Positions 23,001 to 31,630 are shown, numbered from the stretch's first letter. The stretch: 50,806 nt of DNA from Symbiodinium natans (GCA_905221605.1 CAJNDS010000802.1:843501-894306), one strand, 5' to 3'. The notes: generated from the sequence alone by a model not told the origin. A program made the numbers and translations.

Positions 23001-23673
23001 CCTCGAGAAAGAGTTTGGGCGGGCCAAGGGTGGGCAAGGCGGATGAGGAGGGTAGGCGGAAGCCAATGTCACCCAGCCAGTCACGGTCGGCAAGGGGAAG
23101 CTTGGGACTATCCCGGGGGGTGAAGGCAATCAGCACAACCCTGCGGCCTTCCCAAGGCAAAACAGCATGGCGGTTCACGGCGGCATGAAGCAAGACTGGT
23201 CCGGCGGATACATCATGCAGACGCCCCCAAAAAGTGCCAGAAGCGTCTTCAAAGCGGTCAGCCCCTCCTTCGCATTCTTCCCAGATTTGGCCTTTGCGAA
23301 ATCGGGTCAAGGGGATGACGAGGTTCCAGGAGGAGCGGTCATTGTTGCAGTCCACATGGAGTGGGCTTTGAACATCATCGAGCAAGACCAGGCTGGAAAA
23401 GGTGTGGTGAGGATTCACTTGGTGAACATAACGGCAAAAGAGAGCGGAGCTCTTTGGAAAAGACTTAGTATCTGTACGAATTCCGATCTGGGACCCGAAC
23501 ACCCAGGCACCGCAACCAAAGCTTCGGTGATGGAAGGCATCTCGTTTAGATGGATTTCTGGGCAAGAGGTCGAAAACTCGCAAAACATCAAAGGCTTCCA
23601 AGGTTGGCTTTCGAAGAAGTTGCTCGGCAAGGGCTTCGGGACCTAAGCCAACAGAGTTCGCCTCAAAAGGCAC
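20002..23673 (-). CDS. Element C pol: TET/JBP-like dioxygenase - C5-methyltransferase-like - RT - RNase H
   Basis: Four domains are visible in 1223 open codons. (1) About 85-190: a 2OG-Fe(II) dioxygenase-like fold with H106-x-D108 in SPLHVDCNN, H169 in NRHAVLPWEG and Arg 177/178. (2) About 219-470: a C5-cytosine methyltransferase-like domain with SAM motif FLEVFSGSATLARA, catalytic-type PPC (287-289) and ENP (364-366); a separate target-recognition domain is not obvious. (3) About 765-960: RT with CLDLSGAYKQ and FFDDY (899-903). (4) About 1060-1195: RNase H with FTDGS, ETYA, WTDNE and NIADGPSR. The frame is the same as gag and continues upstream to the gag stop, so pol is probably made as Gag-Pol; the GTG at 23673 is only the first possible start. 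RT and RNase H copy the element. The two DNA-modifying domains could mark the new DNA or host DNA, which is inference. Cytosine methyltransferases captured by dinoflagellate retrotransposons have been reported. Confidence 0.92.
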   Translation of the reverse strand: MPFEANSVGLGPEALAEQLLRKPTLEAFDVLRVFDLLPRNPSKRDAFHHRSFGCGAWVFGSQIGIRTDTKSFPKSSALFCRYVHQVNPHHTFSSLVLLDDVQSPLHVDCNNDRSSWNLVIPLTRFRKGQIWEECEGGADRFEDASGTFWGRLHDVSAGPVLLHAAVNRHAVLPWEGRRVVLIAFTPRDSPKLPLADRDWLGDIGFRLPSSSALPTLGPPKLFLEVFSGSATLARAAQRLGFTAVAVDNCPRRPQVPTVRLDLASDMGRDALFRLLHDKKPAAVHLGPPCGTSSRARERPLPAKLRALGLRDPRPLRSADFPLGLPHIDPASPDGLRLAAANRLYDLVFHVLLWCAEHDCVFTLENPSNSWFWSVLALKVRMHASPKVRRWFSDLHEIIFDACEHGGARPKSTKLLSNRAAFGSLRARCSGRHVHEPWGVSWRAGGWVWSTHLEAQYPVVLAARWAACFASACHVSPGPTEAPDPRLQSLSAVGRQTRKHKPLVSEYKFVRIMPRGQIPSSGCKVLGAPPVQGGDSGEVAEALPETSPDSEGLGLDRGEDCQVGFYRDPCEWFQAAKKVCHPLDSENKLPKELKASLEANMVADRRALFLRRKLALMKAEILSKKLEQDESKLHSAMPSWMQTVMQGKRILLLESLLRQHNFDDMEAIELLKSGVKLSGVSECPAAFDVKVKPATSTEAELRQVAPLKRAALLLENRASDPELERDLLKVTMDEAKAGWLQGPFSSETEVSEHLGRTDWSLMRRFGVRQGGKLRPIDDACDSDLNCTFTSTMKLKLQDGDFCISLAMEIAKRVMGKPGVVPREWSGRCLDLSGAYKQMAVCEQHRSLCVLLLRDADGRPIFFISSALVFGASASVYAFLRIARALSFLLNVVLEIPHANFFDDYPILVPSEDAEQVGLLCTKFLHLLGWKHAEIGEGHKGLPFAKSFDVLGLHLDISCISSGTLTVANKLGRVDRLLERLREIKQSAVLSRHEGQVLLGLLRYAAGFFGGRTLRYVCEDLNAIVHHGHHPSPVAVRLLCQRAITALESSRPLQLKADMPSSPVHLFTDGSWEKGVAGVGAVLFDAHDGSAEVFGGEMPKDMVESLLQTDGDHLIGQIETYAVVAMRIHLAHRLSGRRVIIWTDNEGCRFGLIKGRSKSHTMDTLIRSFAAAEDADPSHTWICRVPSYSNIADGPSRGKPEEALKISGAVACQSFPWIRQAFETT

Positions 23674-23703
23674 GGGCGTGACACAATGCGGGGAGAGCGG
23701 CGC

Positions 23704-23742
23704 AGGCTCCGGGGGAAGATCGGAGCCCCCCGCCCGGAGTCA
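23704..23742 (-). promoter_or_regulatory. Candidate gag-pol recoding site: TGA followed by stem-loop
   Basis: Gag stops at TGA (23740-23742). The next 22 codons in the same frame are open and run into pol. Directly after the TGA, CTCCGGG can pair with CCCGGAG about 20 bases downstream. An alternative GGCTCC/GGAGCC pairing overlaps it. Stop codon followed by structure is the arrangement used for stop read-through in some retroelements. The alternative is a simple inactivating mutation. Confidence 0.45.
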
Positions 23743-24951
23743 AGACCCCTTTGTGCACAGATGGCCAGGGTGGTCGCCACCACACCCAGCCCTCCAACAG
23801 ATGTGGAAACCACGGCCGCAACGGTTCTTGGAGTTAACTCGAAAGCGGCACCTTCCTTGGTTGAAGGCAAAGCAGACAGGCTTGTCGTTCACGCGGCTGA
23901 CACAGCCGTCGGGCACTGTGAACTCCTTGCGAACCTCACCTTTAGACGACTTGCCCTTCCCCTTACCTTTCCCTTTATCGCCCTTCTCACCGCCTTTGGG
24001 GTCATCCCATTTGCGCTTGCCTGGCCAGGGGGCAGAAGGAGGAGGAGTAGGGAGAGCGTTAAGGTACTGCAAAACCTCTTGCGACTCGGACAACAGCTTG
24101 ATCTGGGTTTCCAAAGGCTTCTCACGGCCGGGCTCGCCGGCAAGTTTTCCAAGGAGCGCATGCGAAGCCAGCGTGAACAGGTGCCTGTCGGCAGCAATAA
24201 GTTGATGAGTGGTTACTTTGGAGTAACCATTGGGCACGGGCCTCATCAAGGCAAGGAAGCATTTGTGACACCACTCCTCAAGCACCTGAAAGCTGCACAA
24301 GCCGGCGAGATCATATGCCAGCGAGCGACGAGTCCAAGCATTGCGCAGAGCTAAGTCAGTGTGCGTGTCACAAGTGGCAGATTCGGCTTTGCTCGCCATC
24401 TTCAAGTTCCCCTCGCCATCAACCACCACTTGCTGGTCTTTCTTCAACATCTGAGCTTCCTGGGCACGGCTGATGATGCGATAGGCTGGCAAGTACTGGA
24501 GGACTCCATCCTCGAGTTGTTTGACAAGAGTGTCCACAACGGAATGAGCTGGCAAGGTTTCAGGCGAAAGAATGAGGCCCGTGACACGCTTCTTCAAGGC
24601 CTCCTGGCGGGCCAAGCGCTCCGCATTGGGCATAGCACGAACCGCAGCTGTGTCAGCGGCAGGTTCCACGCGTGCCTTCATGTCAGCCACGCTTAGGTTC
24701 TGGGCTTCAAACATCAAACGTCTCACCTTAGAGGACTGATCAGGCGGGAAGTCATGTGGAAAAATGTTTCCCATCCATCGCTTCACATCGGCTTCATCCA
24801 ATTGTGTCGGCGTGGTAGACACAGCAAAAGCCAAGGTTCCGAAGCTCTTGAATCCCGCATCGACAAGAGTGCGAATGGTGGACTCGCTGAGTTTGACCTT
24901 CTGGCAACGCTCCAAAAACCAGGCCTCGCTATCCACTGCAATCCCCGCCAT
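23740..24951 (-). CDS. Element C Gag-like protein with zinc-binding C-terminus
   Basis: 403 codons. The N-terminal two thirds are helical and unlike named domains. Around residues 310-340 there is a basic linker with DKGKGKGKGK. The C-terminus is Cys/His-rich: CFAFNQGRCRF, then NRCGRGFHICW, then CGGDHPGHLC, consistent with one or two CCCH/CCHC-type zinc fingers that bind nucleic acid. It lies between the recombinase gene and pol, in the same frame as pol. It is probably the nucleocapsid-like component that packages the RNA. The start codon at 24951 is ATG (MAGIAVDSEAWF). The Gag role is inferred from position, basic linker and zinc finger. Confidence 0.8.
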   Translation of the reverse strand: MAGIAVDSEAWFLERCQKVKLSESTIRTLVDAGFKSFGTLAFAVSTTPTQLDEADVKRWMGNIFPHDFPPDQSSKVRRLMFEAQNLSVADMKARVEPAADTAAVRAMPNAERLARQEALKKRVTGLILSPETLPAHSVVDTLVKQLEDGVLQYLPAYRIISRAQEAQMLKKDQQVVVDGEGNLKMASKAESATCDTHTDLALRNAWTRRSLAYDLAGLCSFQVLEEWCHKCFLALMRPVPNGYSKVTTHQLIAADRHLFTLASHALLGKLAGEPGREKPLETQIKLLSESQEVLQYLNALPTPPPSAPWPGKRKWDDPKGGEKGDKGKGKGKGKSSKGEVRKEFTVPDGCVSRVNDKPVCFAFNQGRCRFRVNSKNRCGRGFHICWRAGCGGDHPGHLCTKGS

Positions 24952-25343
24952 GGCTCGACACCTAGCAAGTCGGGACGATCTCGCTCCTTGTCAGGTTGAA
25001 GCCTAAAGATCGACTTCGGACAAGTAAGATGGGTATTGCAACGCAGTCAAACGTGTCCGCAGTTTCCCCGAGCAGAAGCCCATGCTTTTATCATGACTGT
25101 GATTCCGAAGTGCTCTGACGGTGAACGAAGCCTCGGCTCTCACAGCTGGGTGATTCTCGATAAAGGCTTCGAGTCAGCTGGAGTAGGCTCAACTTGCTCT
25201 CCCCAAAGATCTCGACTTGCGTTCGAGTGGGAGCAACATCACCGATTGTCAGACTTCGGTGCGACGCCTGAGATTGGCCAGAAGGATGTACCGTCTGTGC
25301 TGTTCACAAGGACAGATGCACTCGTTTTCCTTCAAGATTTCGG

Positions 25344-27584
25344 TCACTCTGCAGCCTCCAAAATGTGCCGGCATTGTTTACAGGGGTCAGGGTCCTCAAA
25401 ATAGACCCCCGCTTCACGGAAAGGAATATGGTTCCTCGAGAGAGGTCGGCCACACCACAAGTTGGCTTGATCCTTCAAACAATGCGTTATGCCGGACACT
25501 GTGTGCACTACAAGAGAATCCTCAGAAACATTCGGCCCAAAAGGGGCCCTCTCTAAGCCTCCTCCACCGCGGCCTGGAGCCTCAGAAGCTTCAGAGCTCT
25601 GTGAAGACGGGGGGTCCTCGAACTCGTCAAAATCGTGTCGTGGCACAGGCGCCTCGGGTTCCGGAGCAATGACGTCCTGGGCGGCACCTGGTCGCTCCGC
25701 TGCAGCCACTTGCACCACCCGATCAACGTCAGACAAGTCAGGGTCATAGTCTCCCGCGCGGATGGCTTCGAACATCGCCATGACTCGCCCGTACAAAAGG
25801 GTGTACTGCTGCCGGGCGTAGGTCGCCGGTGATTTCTCCTTTGGAGCAATGTGGTGTCCAAGAAGGCGCTTTTCCGCTCCACTGAATTTTGGGCGAGGGC
25901 AGCGGCCCGCCCAAGATGTCAAAGTGGCCTTCAACGAATGCGTCGCCCTCTGCATGGCTTGGTCTTGATCGATTCCCTTCAAAATCAGAAAGTCCTGCAG
26001 GTAGCTGGTCGCCTCGACGCTCCCCATCTGAACAGAGCTCCAGCGGTTTTGGCTCTCGAGGCGTGACGGCAGCGCAAAGTTCTCAAGGGAGAGGCCTTCA
26101 TGTTCACGAGCCTCCAGCCAAGCTTTCGCCCAATTGTTGCCAGACAACCCACAGCCGAGGGCTGCGTAGGGAAGCAGCCGGGTTTTTGCCTCCTTAGAGA
26201 CAGTCGTCTTGGATGTCAAGCCTGATGCAACAACTAAGATCACGCCGTCGGACTCCTGAATTGAAATCTCCTTGAGGTTCTGAGAATCGCTCCATCTGTC
26301 AGCCGAATGCGCACAAAACAGCAGCTGTCCACAAATGCACGCAAGTACTGGTCCAGTTTCCACACAGAATGCTTCCAATGCCATCAACATGGGAACCGTC
26401 AGTTCAGGTTTCTGTTGCAGAGGACGCTTCATCAAATGTAGGTCCCGGCTTATGCCAAGCACCCGGCTGGAGAGGACTGTTTCAGGCTCCATGTGCAGCA
26501 ACTTGGCGACCCCGTGCACAAAGCGAAGGCCTTCCACAAAATGCGTCATGCTGGTCGGCCTGGCTCCTGAGTCACGCAAGAAGTTTGCATACATGTATAT
26601 GGTCGGCTCATCGACTGCAAGAGGGCTGTCTATGCTCTCTGTTGTGCACCAGGAAAAATACCTCAGGAGGGACCCACCTCGCTTTGAGATTGTCCTGGAA
26701 GCTTTAGTTCTGAAGGCATCCGAAAAAGACTTCTTGATGGCCTCCTCGTTTACATCTGCCCCGAGCAACGACAGCAAAGACCTTCCCAAGCTACTCACCT
26801 CTGGATCCCACAAGATGACCAGCCTCATCTTCTTAAGAGCAGCCGTTCGGATGTCTTCCTCCGACCGCTCCACTGTGATGCGTTTCAGGAACTTAACCGT
26901 CGTGGGTGGCACACACCTTCGTTTTGCTTCGTCATCGGATTCCTCTGGATCAAGAAAATCAATTGCACCAATAACTTGCAAAGGACTCGTTCCTCTCTCC
27001 CAGGAAAAACGCAAAGACGAAGATGTTTCCCATGAAAATCTCGGCCTGCTCTCAAAACGCTGTTGTGAAGTAGCCTCTACAGCTGCACGCTGGAAATCAC
27101 CCAAGATTCGGTCATCTGGAAGAGGGACCAGAAGCGAAGCGTCATCGGATTCTTGAAAAGAATGGTTTGCCACACGCAAGGTGGCACTCAAGAAATCGTC
27201 TGTCTCCAAGTCACGACAGGCGTCATACCAAGCAGCTTCAGAAATTGAAGTAGGTGCACACGACGAAGGCGGTATGCGTGTGCCGAATACAGGCTCTCTG
27301 CCCTGAACCCAGCCTGGGTCGACCCAACCCTCGTCGTCCCCTGGAACCCCGGGCAAACCCTGAAAAGGCCTAGTGCAGTTGACCCAGTTGCGACTCTCCA
27401 AAGCCTCAGTATCTTCAAGGGCTCCCGACTCACCCCCTTGGAAAGAGCCCTGAAGAGAACGAACGAAAGACTGGGCTTGCTCATCAGCGGCACGCAAGTC
27501 ACACTCGGTCTGGTGGACCACACCTGCGGGGCTGAACAAGAGCCAAGGGTCGAGATTATCGGGTTCGGAGGAAGGATTCGACAT
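25344..27584 (-). CDS. Element C tyrosine recombinase (integrase)
   Basis: 746 codons, ATG start. The catalytic part is at about 400-600: Arg in HSADRWSDSQNL (R430), a Lys in GLTSKTT (about K459), HSLK (549-552), LLGHH (574-578) and a Tyr in ATYARQQY (Y589, or Y594). The second Arg of the usual H-x-x-R box is Lys here. About 290-380 resembles the helical core-binding half. The first 230 residues are unique, acidic and low in structure. The C-terminal tail has a Cys/His cluster (CGRPLSRNH ... CKQC). The enzyme would join circular element DNA to the target, which fits the absence of a target duplication at the ends of C. It is the first gene after the A1 repeat and is in a different frame from gag-pol. 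Confidence 0.88.
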   Translation of the reverse strand: MSNPSSEPDNLDPWLLFSPAGVVHQTECDLRAADEQAQSFVRSLQGSFQGGESGALEDTEALESRNWVNCTRPFQGLPGVPGDDEGWVDPGWVQGREPVFGTRIPPSSCAPTSISEAAWYDACRDLETDDFLSATLRVANHSFQESDDASLLVPLPDDRILGDFQRAAVEATSQQRFESRPRFSWETSSSLRFSWERGTSPLQVIGAIDFLDPEESDDEAKRRCVPPTTVKFLKRITVERSEEDIRTAALKKMRLVILWDPEVSSLGRSLLSLLGADVNEEAIKKSFSDAFRTKASRTISKRGGSLLRYFSWCTTESIDSPLAVDEPTIYMYANFLRDSGARPTSMTHFVEGLRFVHGVAKLLHMEPETVLSSRVLGISRDLHLMKRPLQQKPELTVPMLMALEAFCVETGPVLACICGQLLFCAHSADRWSDSQNLKEISIQESDGVILVVASGLTSKTTVSKEAKTRLLPYAALGCGLSGNNWAKAWLEAREHEGLSLENFALPSRLESQNRWSSVQMGSVEATSYLQDFLILKGIDQDQAMQRATHSLKATLTSWAGRCPRPKFSGAEKRLLGHHIAPKEKSPATYARQQYTLLYGRVMAMFEAIRAGDYDPDLSDVDRVVQVAAAERPGAAQDVIAPEPEAPVPRHDFDEFEDPPSSQSSEASEAPGRGGGGLERAPFGPNVSEDSLVVHTVSGITHCLKDQANLWCGRPLSRNHIPFREAGVYFEDPDPCKQCRHILEAAE

Positions 27585-28023
27585 GTTGCAAGCGGCACCT
27601 TAGTTGGACAGCTGAAGAAGAAGGCGAACACACGTATGCGGGCGGGGGCCGGTGCAGGCAAGAGCAAGCCAATGAGGAGGGTTGAGAAACAAAAGGATCC
27701 TGGATCCTTCTCTGGTACTGACCAACACACCACAGAAAGAGCTCTCGAGGACGTATGAAAAGAGACTGGGAGGAGCGTCTAGCTGACGCTGAAGTGAAGC
27801 AGTATGAAAGGACCGAGGCCGGATGCAAACCGCCTGGAAAACGGGGGCTGGCGGCACAACAGGCCAGTCCCAACTGAGAGAGCTGCTCGTAGAGCTCGAC
27901 TCGCTATCCATCCGCCGAGAGCTCACAGGCTCTCGGCTTGCACGACCCCTAAGGGGAGACCAATAGCACCTCGAACCTCTAGCACGGCACCCTTACAGGA
28001 TTAGCGGAGGCTCAAAAGGGACA
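27585..28023 (-). other. Element C leader between A1 and the recombinase
   Basis: About 440 bases with only short overlapping frames and no recognised motif. It should be the 5' untranslated leader of the element. I see no primer-binding site; Ngaro/DIRS-type elements are not known to need a tRNA primer site next to an LTR. Confidence 0.5.
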
Positions 28024-28272
28024 ACAAAAATTTTCTCTCAGCCCGAGCTCGAGCAGCTGTGAACATGAACGGGCCAACTGTTGATTCAAGCATGCAGCAA
28101 GTCACATGGCTAAAAATAACGTTCATGATGCTGAGGAAAATTCGTTTAAAACTCGAAACACTTTCCGCAACTCAAAAAGGTCGCAAAAAGGATTATTAAA
28201 AACCCCGTGCTCGAAGGAAGAGCACTACAACTTTAGTTTGAGAGAGAAATGTCAGGCGAGCTGAAATTTTCC
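28024..28272 (-). repeat. Split direct repeat A1 of element C
   Basis: 249 bases, partner of A2 at 19467-19715 with one mismatch. It is the 5' edge of the element. From 28273 the sequence of element A resumes with a Ser-rich, acidic coding segment. Confidence 0.95.
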
Positions 28273-29641
28273 ATCTATTGCTACCTTAGCCTCATCTTCC
28301 GAGTCACTGCTTGAACTCGAACTGGAACTCGAGCTCGCACCAATCGGGGCATCCTCGGCTTACTTCACCACGATCTTCCGCTTGTTTGGGTCCCGCGTAC
28401 TTCCTGCTTCGGGCGAATCTGGCGGTTGTCTAGATGGCTGAGGCTTTCGAGGGTCCTCTGAGCTATCTGCTTCAGGCGAATTTTTCTGCAGTTCCGAGAC
28501 CTCCAGCGGTTCTCTAGCATCAATAAACCCTTGCTTCCCTCGAGGTCCTTCTGTCAAACTCTCAGGTAAGATCGGGATCCCTTTCAACATGCAATGGGAC
28601 ATCACTTCCTCCTCGGACGCAGGACGCAAGGAATGCGCTGAGCACAAGATGGGAATGCCTGCATGCACCACCCATACCGATTCCGAATTTTCTTTGCCGA
28701 TAACCCTCGCTACCGAGCTCCATTTAGTCCCACCAGTCTGCATGTCCCGCCTGTACACTACAAAATCACCAGGCAAATAATCTTCACGGATAGCGACAGC
28801 ATTGCGGGTGAGGGCTTTTTGGACTCTTCGGCTGCAATCTAGGTGAATCATCGCGCGCTTGGCGTTCATCCTCATCTGATGTCTCTGGGCGAACTCGCTG
28901 TCCTTGCTGTGCCTCGCCTCTAAGGCACCCAAGTCTGCCCATCCATCCTCATGAGTGAGGACACCAGGTTCGGTCGGATTGCGACCTGTGATCCACTGTT
29001 GAGGACTATAGCCCCCAGAGTTGACCATAGCATTCTTGATGGCCACTACTTCTTGCACAGCCCGTCTGACCTCCGTGATTCCGCGCACCGGCGTTTCATG
29101 GATCACTTTGCGAACTATGGCCTTTGCTAGGCCCCCATGTCTTTCGACTTTTCCTAGTTGCCATGGAGCCTCAGTAGGAGCATATTCAGGTCGATTCCTT
29201 TCTCTGCGGCCCACTTGAAGAGCAACCCCCGGTTGTGGGTGCCCCTATCGGCCATTAAGACCTTCGGGGGTCCCAACCAGGTTACCCAGCGTTGTATTGC
29301 CTCCAAACACATCTCCGCACTCGGCGGCCCCTGATGCTCCTTCGACACTGGGCGTGGAAACCAGAGGCTAGGTCGACCATATTCATGCACTGAAATCGCT
29401 GTTTGTCAGAATCAACCACCTCAAGGATGTCAACTCCAAGTGCATCTCCAACCTGGTACTCCTTCGTTCCAGACCCCACCGGATGCCCTTTCGGCTTCCC
29501 GGAGGTTTTGATGCATGTATCGCATCGCACAAGCTTGGCAGCCTGCACGAATTCCTTTGAAGCACCTCCTGCCTTCAAGATCGCTTCGAGGGTCCTAGGA
29601 GCAGGGCGGTTGAACTGCCTGTGCAATCGACGAATCGCCAC
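28273..29641 (-). pseudogene. Element A integrase, frameshifted
   Basis: The three integrase landmarks lie in three frames. 29641-29282 has the zinc-binding part (LHRQFNRP ... CDTC) and the first catalytic Asp (ALGVDILEVVD). 29390-29154 has the second Asp (VLMADRGTHNRG). 29214-28360 has the Glu (PWQLGKVERHGGLAKA). Frameshifts near 29345 and 29195 separate them. The second zinc-binding His is Arg (NRP, codon CGC where CAC is expected). After the integrase a TAA at 28360-28362 is followed in the same frame by a poly-Ser, acidic linker that reaches the boundary of C. Integrase would insert the cDNA; this copy cannot be functional as written. Confidence 0.85.
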
Positions 29642-30155
29642 TCAAACCTTTTGCGGCAGCTTGCACCACAATGCTCTCCTCTCTTGCTCGTTTTTGGGCA
29701 CTCCTGGAAGGGGAAGTGATTCTAGCCATGCTCTCTCACGTTCCTCGGGTGTCATGGGCGGCTTCATGGCTTGCTCAACCAATCTCTCCTGTTCTTCCCT
29801 TACCTGATCTTCTTCAACTCCTCCTGAAGATACCCCTTCTAGATCTCCAACACCTCCGGCGATTTCAACATCTGACCCTTCGGGTGTGTCAGGCTCGTAA
29901 TCAGGCACATCGTCCAAAGCGCCACCTGTGGCCGCAACCATCGCGCTCGACATCATCTCGAGGTACGCTTCATCAGCAATGGTCTTCAAGAGATCTACGA
30001 ACTTATGCTGATTTGTGTCCTGATATGCTCTGGGTGTGTAACCATCACCCTCAAACCACACGCAGATGTCCTTTCCAATGGTGCGGGCCAACGGTCCAAC
30101 GCACACCATATCCGCATCTCCCTCACACTCATGGGTGTACACTCCACAGTAAGGC
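29642..30155 (-). pseudogene. Element A polyprotein segment before integrase, truncated by element B
   Basis: The frame is open from the B insertion point to a TGA at 29642-29644, then continues in the same frame into the integrase zinc domain. It contains GKDICVWFEGDGYTPRAYQD and an acidic stretch followed by EEDQVREEQERLVEQ. I recognise no domain. Its N-terminal continuation is at 41128-41773. Joined with a single AAGGC, the codons run on without a break. Confidence 0.75.
30151..30155. repeat. Target site duplication of element B (left)
   Basis: AAGGC next to the TG end of the left LTR; the same five bases follow the right LTR at 41128-41132. A 5-bp duplication is typical of copia integrases. 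Confidence 0.95.
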
Positions 30156-30355
30156 TGTTGAAAAACGTGGTAAACATCATGGCTCACTTTTCCTACCACG
30201 CTCTAAAGGCAAAACAACTTTTCTCGCTTTCGACTCTTGAGCCTAAGCCTCCGGTGTCAAACTCGTTCTGCTCAGACTCAACATGCCTTAGGGCATTTGG
30301 TGTCTTTCCTACTGCACCCATTCACTGTACCTGGATACATGCTGTACACTTAACA
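30156..30355 (-). repeat. Element B 3' LTR
   Basis: 200 bases; on the minus strand TGTTAAGTGTAC ... TTTTTCAACA. No difference from 40928-41127 was found by eye (offset 10772). Confidence 0.96.
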
Positions 30356-30364
30356 CCCCGCCTC
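30356..30364 (-). promoter_or_regulatory. Element B polypurine tract
   Basis: Read on the minus strand, GAGGCGGGG lies directly before the 3' LTR start (TGTTAAG). This is where the plus-strand primer of LTR retroelements sits. It is short and contains one C. Confidence 0.6.
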
Positions 30365-30939
30365 GGAACAGATCGAAGGCTTTAGGGCGTTCTCTTTCCT
30401 GCAGTGATTCTCACTGCTGTGCCAAAAGACGAAGAGCTGTTTCGGACTTCAAGTGTACTGAACTGGGGACATTCGTCTCCTCTAGTCCAAGGTCTTTTAC
30501 CCAGTTCTTTCTGCTTTGTTTCTTGAAACATGCATAAACTCCTAACCTTGAATTTCTAGTTACACGGGCTTGTCTTAGAGTCCTCATCTTGTGAGTCTCA
30601 GCCCTGTGGCCAGCCTATGGCTCTTGTGTGGTCTTCTCTTTTACCTAACCATCTTCTTTCTTCAACTGTTCTTGCCTCTACCTGGCTGCACCTTACACTC
30701 CTAGTCCTGCTTCGTGAAACTCTTCGTGAAACTACTTTCTTCTTGGTGAAACTCGTGTGAATATCACAAGGCGTATTGGGGTCCTTGCTTATTCAAAAAC
30801 ATTCGTTGTACCTACTTTGTACTTCGTGCAATGTTCGGGGTGCTCGAACTTCTATGTACACAGCTTCAGAAAATCTATACATGCTTCACGCTGCGTTCAG
30901 TCGTCACCCTTCTCGATGCTTCTTGCTGGCTTCTTCTTT
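30365..30939 (-). other. Element B 3' untranslated region
   Basis: About 575 bases between the last coding frame and the PPT. No open frame or motif is recognised. Confidence 0.6.
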
Positions 30940-31630
30940 TCACCAGCCTTTCTTGCCTCCACCACCATACTTCCATTTCCCTTTGCCTTGGTACTTCCCC
31001 TTTGGGGCGTAGTGGTAGTAGGCGTAGTCTGGCTCCCAGTAGTTCTGGCTCCAACCGTCGTCGGCGTACCAGTCCTGCTGCTGGTGCCAACTTTCTTGCT
31101 GCCAGTCTTCTTGCTCTCGTTCTCTTCGGCCTCGTCCTTCTTGCTGCTGCGGCTCATCTCTCTCTCTTCTTATTTCTGTGGGGCTCTCCCACCTTCCTGT
31201 CTTCTTGAAGTGCTTGGTCACGAGGTTCCAGTCTTCGGCACCTTTGATTCGCGCTCCTTTCACCTGCGCTGATCCTTTCTGATCGAGCCGAATTGCTCGA
31301 TACTCATTCGTGTCTTTGCAATACTCCCAAATCCAACCACAATCTGTAAACGTGACCACATTCCATTTGCCCTTTGTGTTCTTGCTACCTTTCTCTCCTC
31401 TCTGCGGTGGTTCTCGGTACTGCTCTTCTTCTTTCTCCTTTCTCTCTTCTTCTGTTCCTGCTGCTCCTCCTTCTTCTTTTCCTTCTTCGCTCGACTCTGC
31501 AACGTCGGGCGGTGGCGTGTATCCTTTCTTTGTCCACCAGTTTGGATCATACCACTGGCCTTTGATCCTGACCCACAATGCTCCTTTGTGGATCTGCCAC
31601 ACATTGCCTTCTGCATCCTTCTTTCCTTCG
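30940..31630 (-). CDS. Element B C-terminal basic/aromatic domain, frame-broken from its N-terminus
   Basis: The frame is open from the 34-bp repeat down to 30940 (220 codons counted from a GTG at 31602). It begins with a TTSEGKKDAEGNVWQIHKGA reading and has a Trp-rich part (GQWYDPNWW, GWIWEYC), a Glu/Arg-rich middle, a Gln/Trp stretch, and a Gly-Lys tail (GKYQGKGKWKYGGGGKKGW). No named domain. It is the natural continuation of the coiled-coil protein upstream, since collapsing the 34-bp array puts both in one frame. The basic tail suggests nucleic-acid or surface binding, which is inference. Confidence 0.65.

Larger units (their letters stand above)
19162..28272 (-). mobile_element. Element C: tyrosine-recombinase (Ngaro/PAT-like) retrotransposon
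   Basis: On the minus strand the order is A1 (28272-28024), leader, recombinase, gag, pol, B1 (19986-19716), A2 (19715-19467), a 34-base spacer, B2 (19432-19162). The A1..B1-A2-B2 split direct repeats are the hallmark of PAT/Ngaro elements, which integrate as circles by tyrosine recombinase and make no target duplication. The flanks agree: GTCTT on one side and ATCTATTG on the other join without duplication, in frame with element A. A1/A2 differ at one of 249 positions and B1/B2 look identical over 271, so the insertion is young. All three genes are open apart from one gag-pol stop. The recombinase lies at the 5' end rather than the usual 3' end. Confidence 0.93.
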
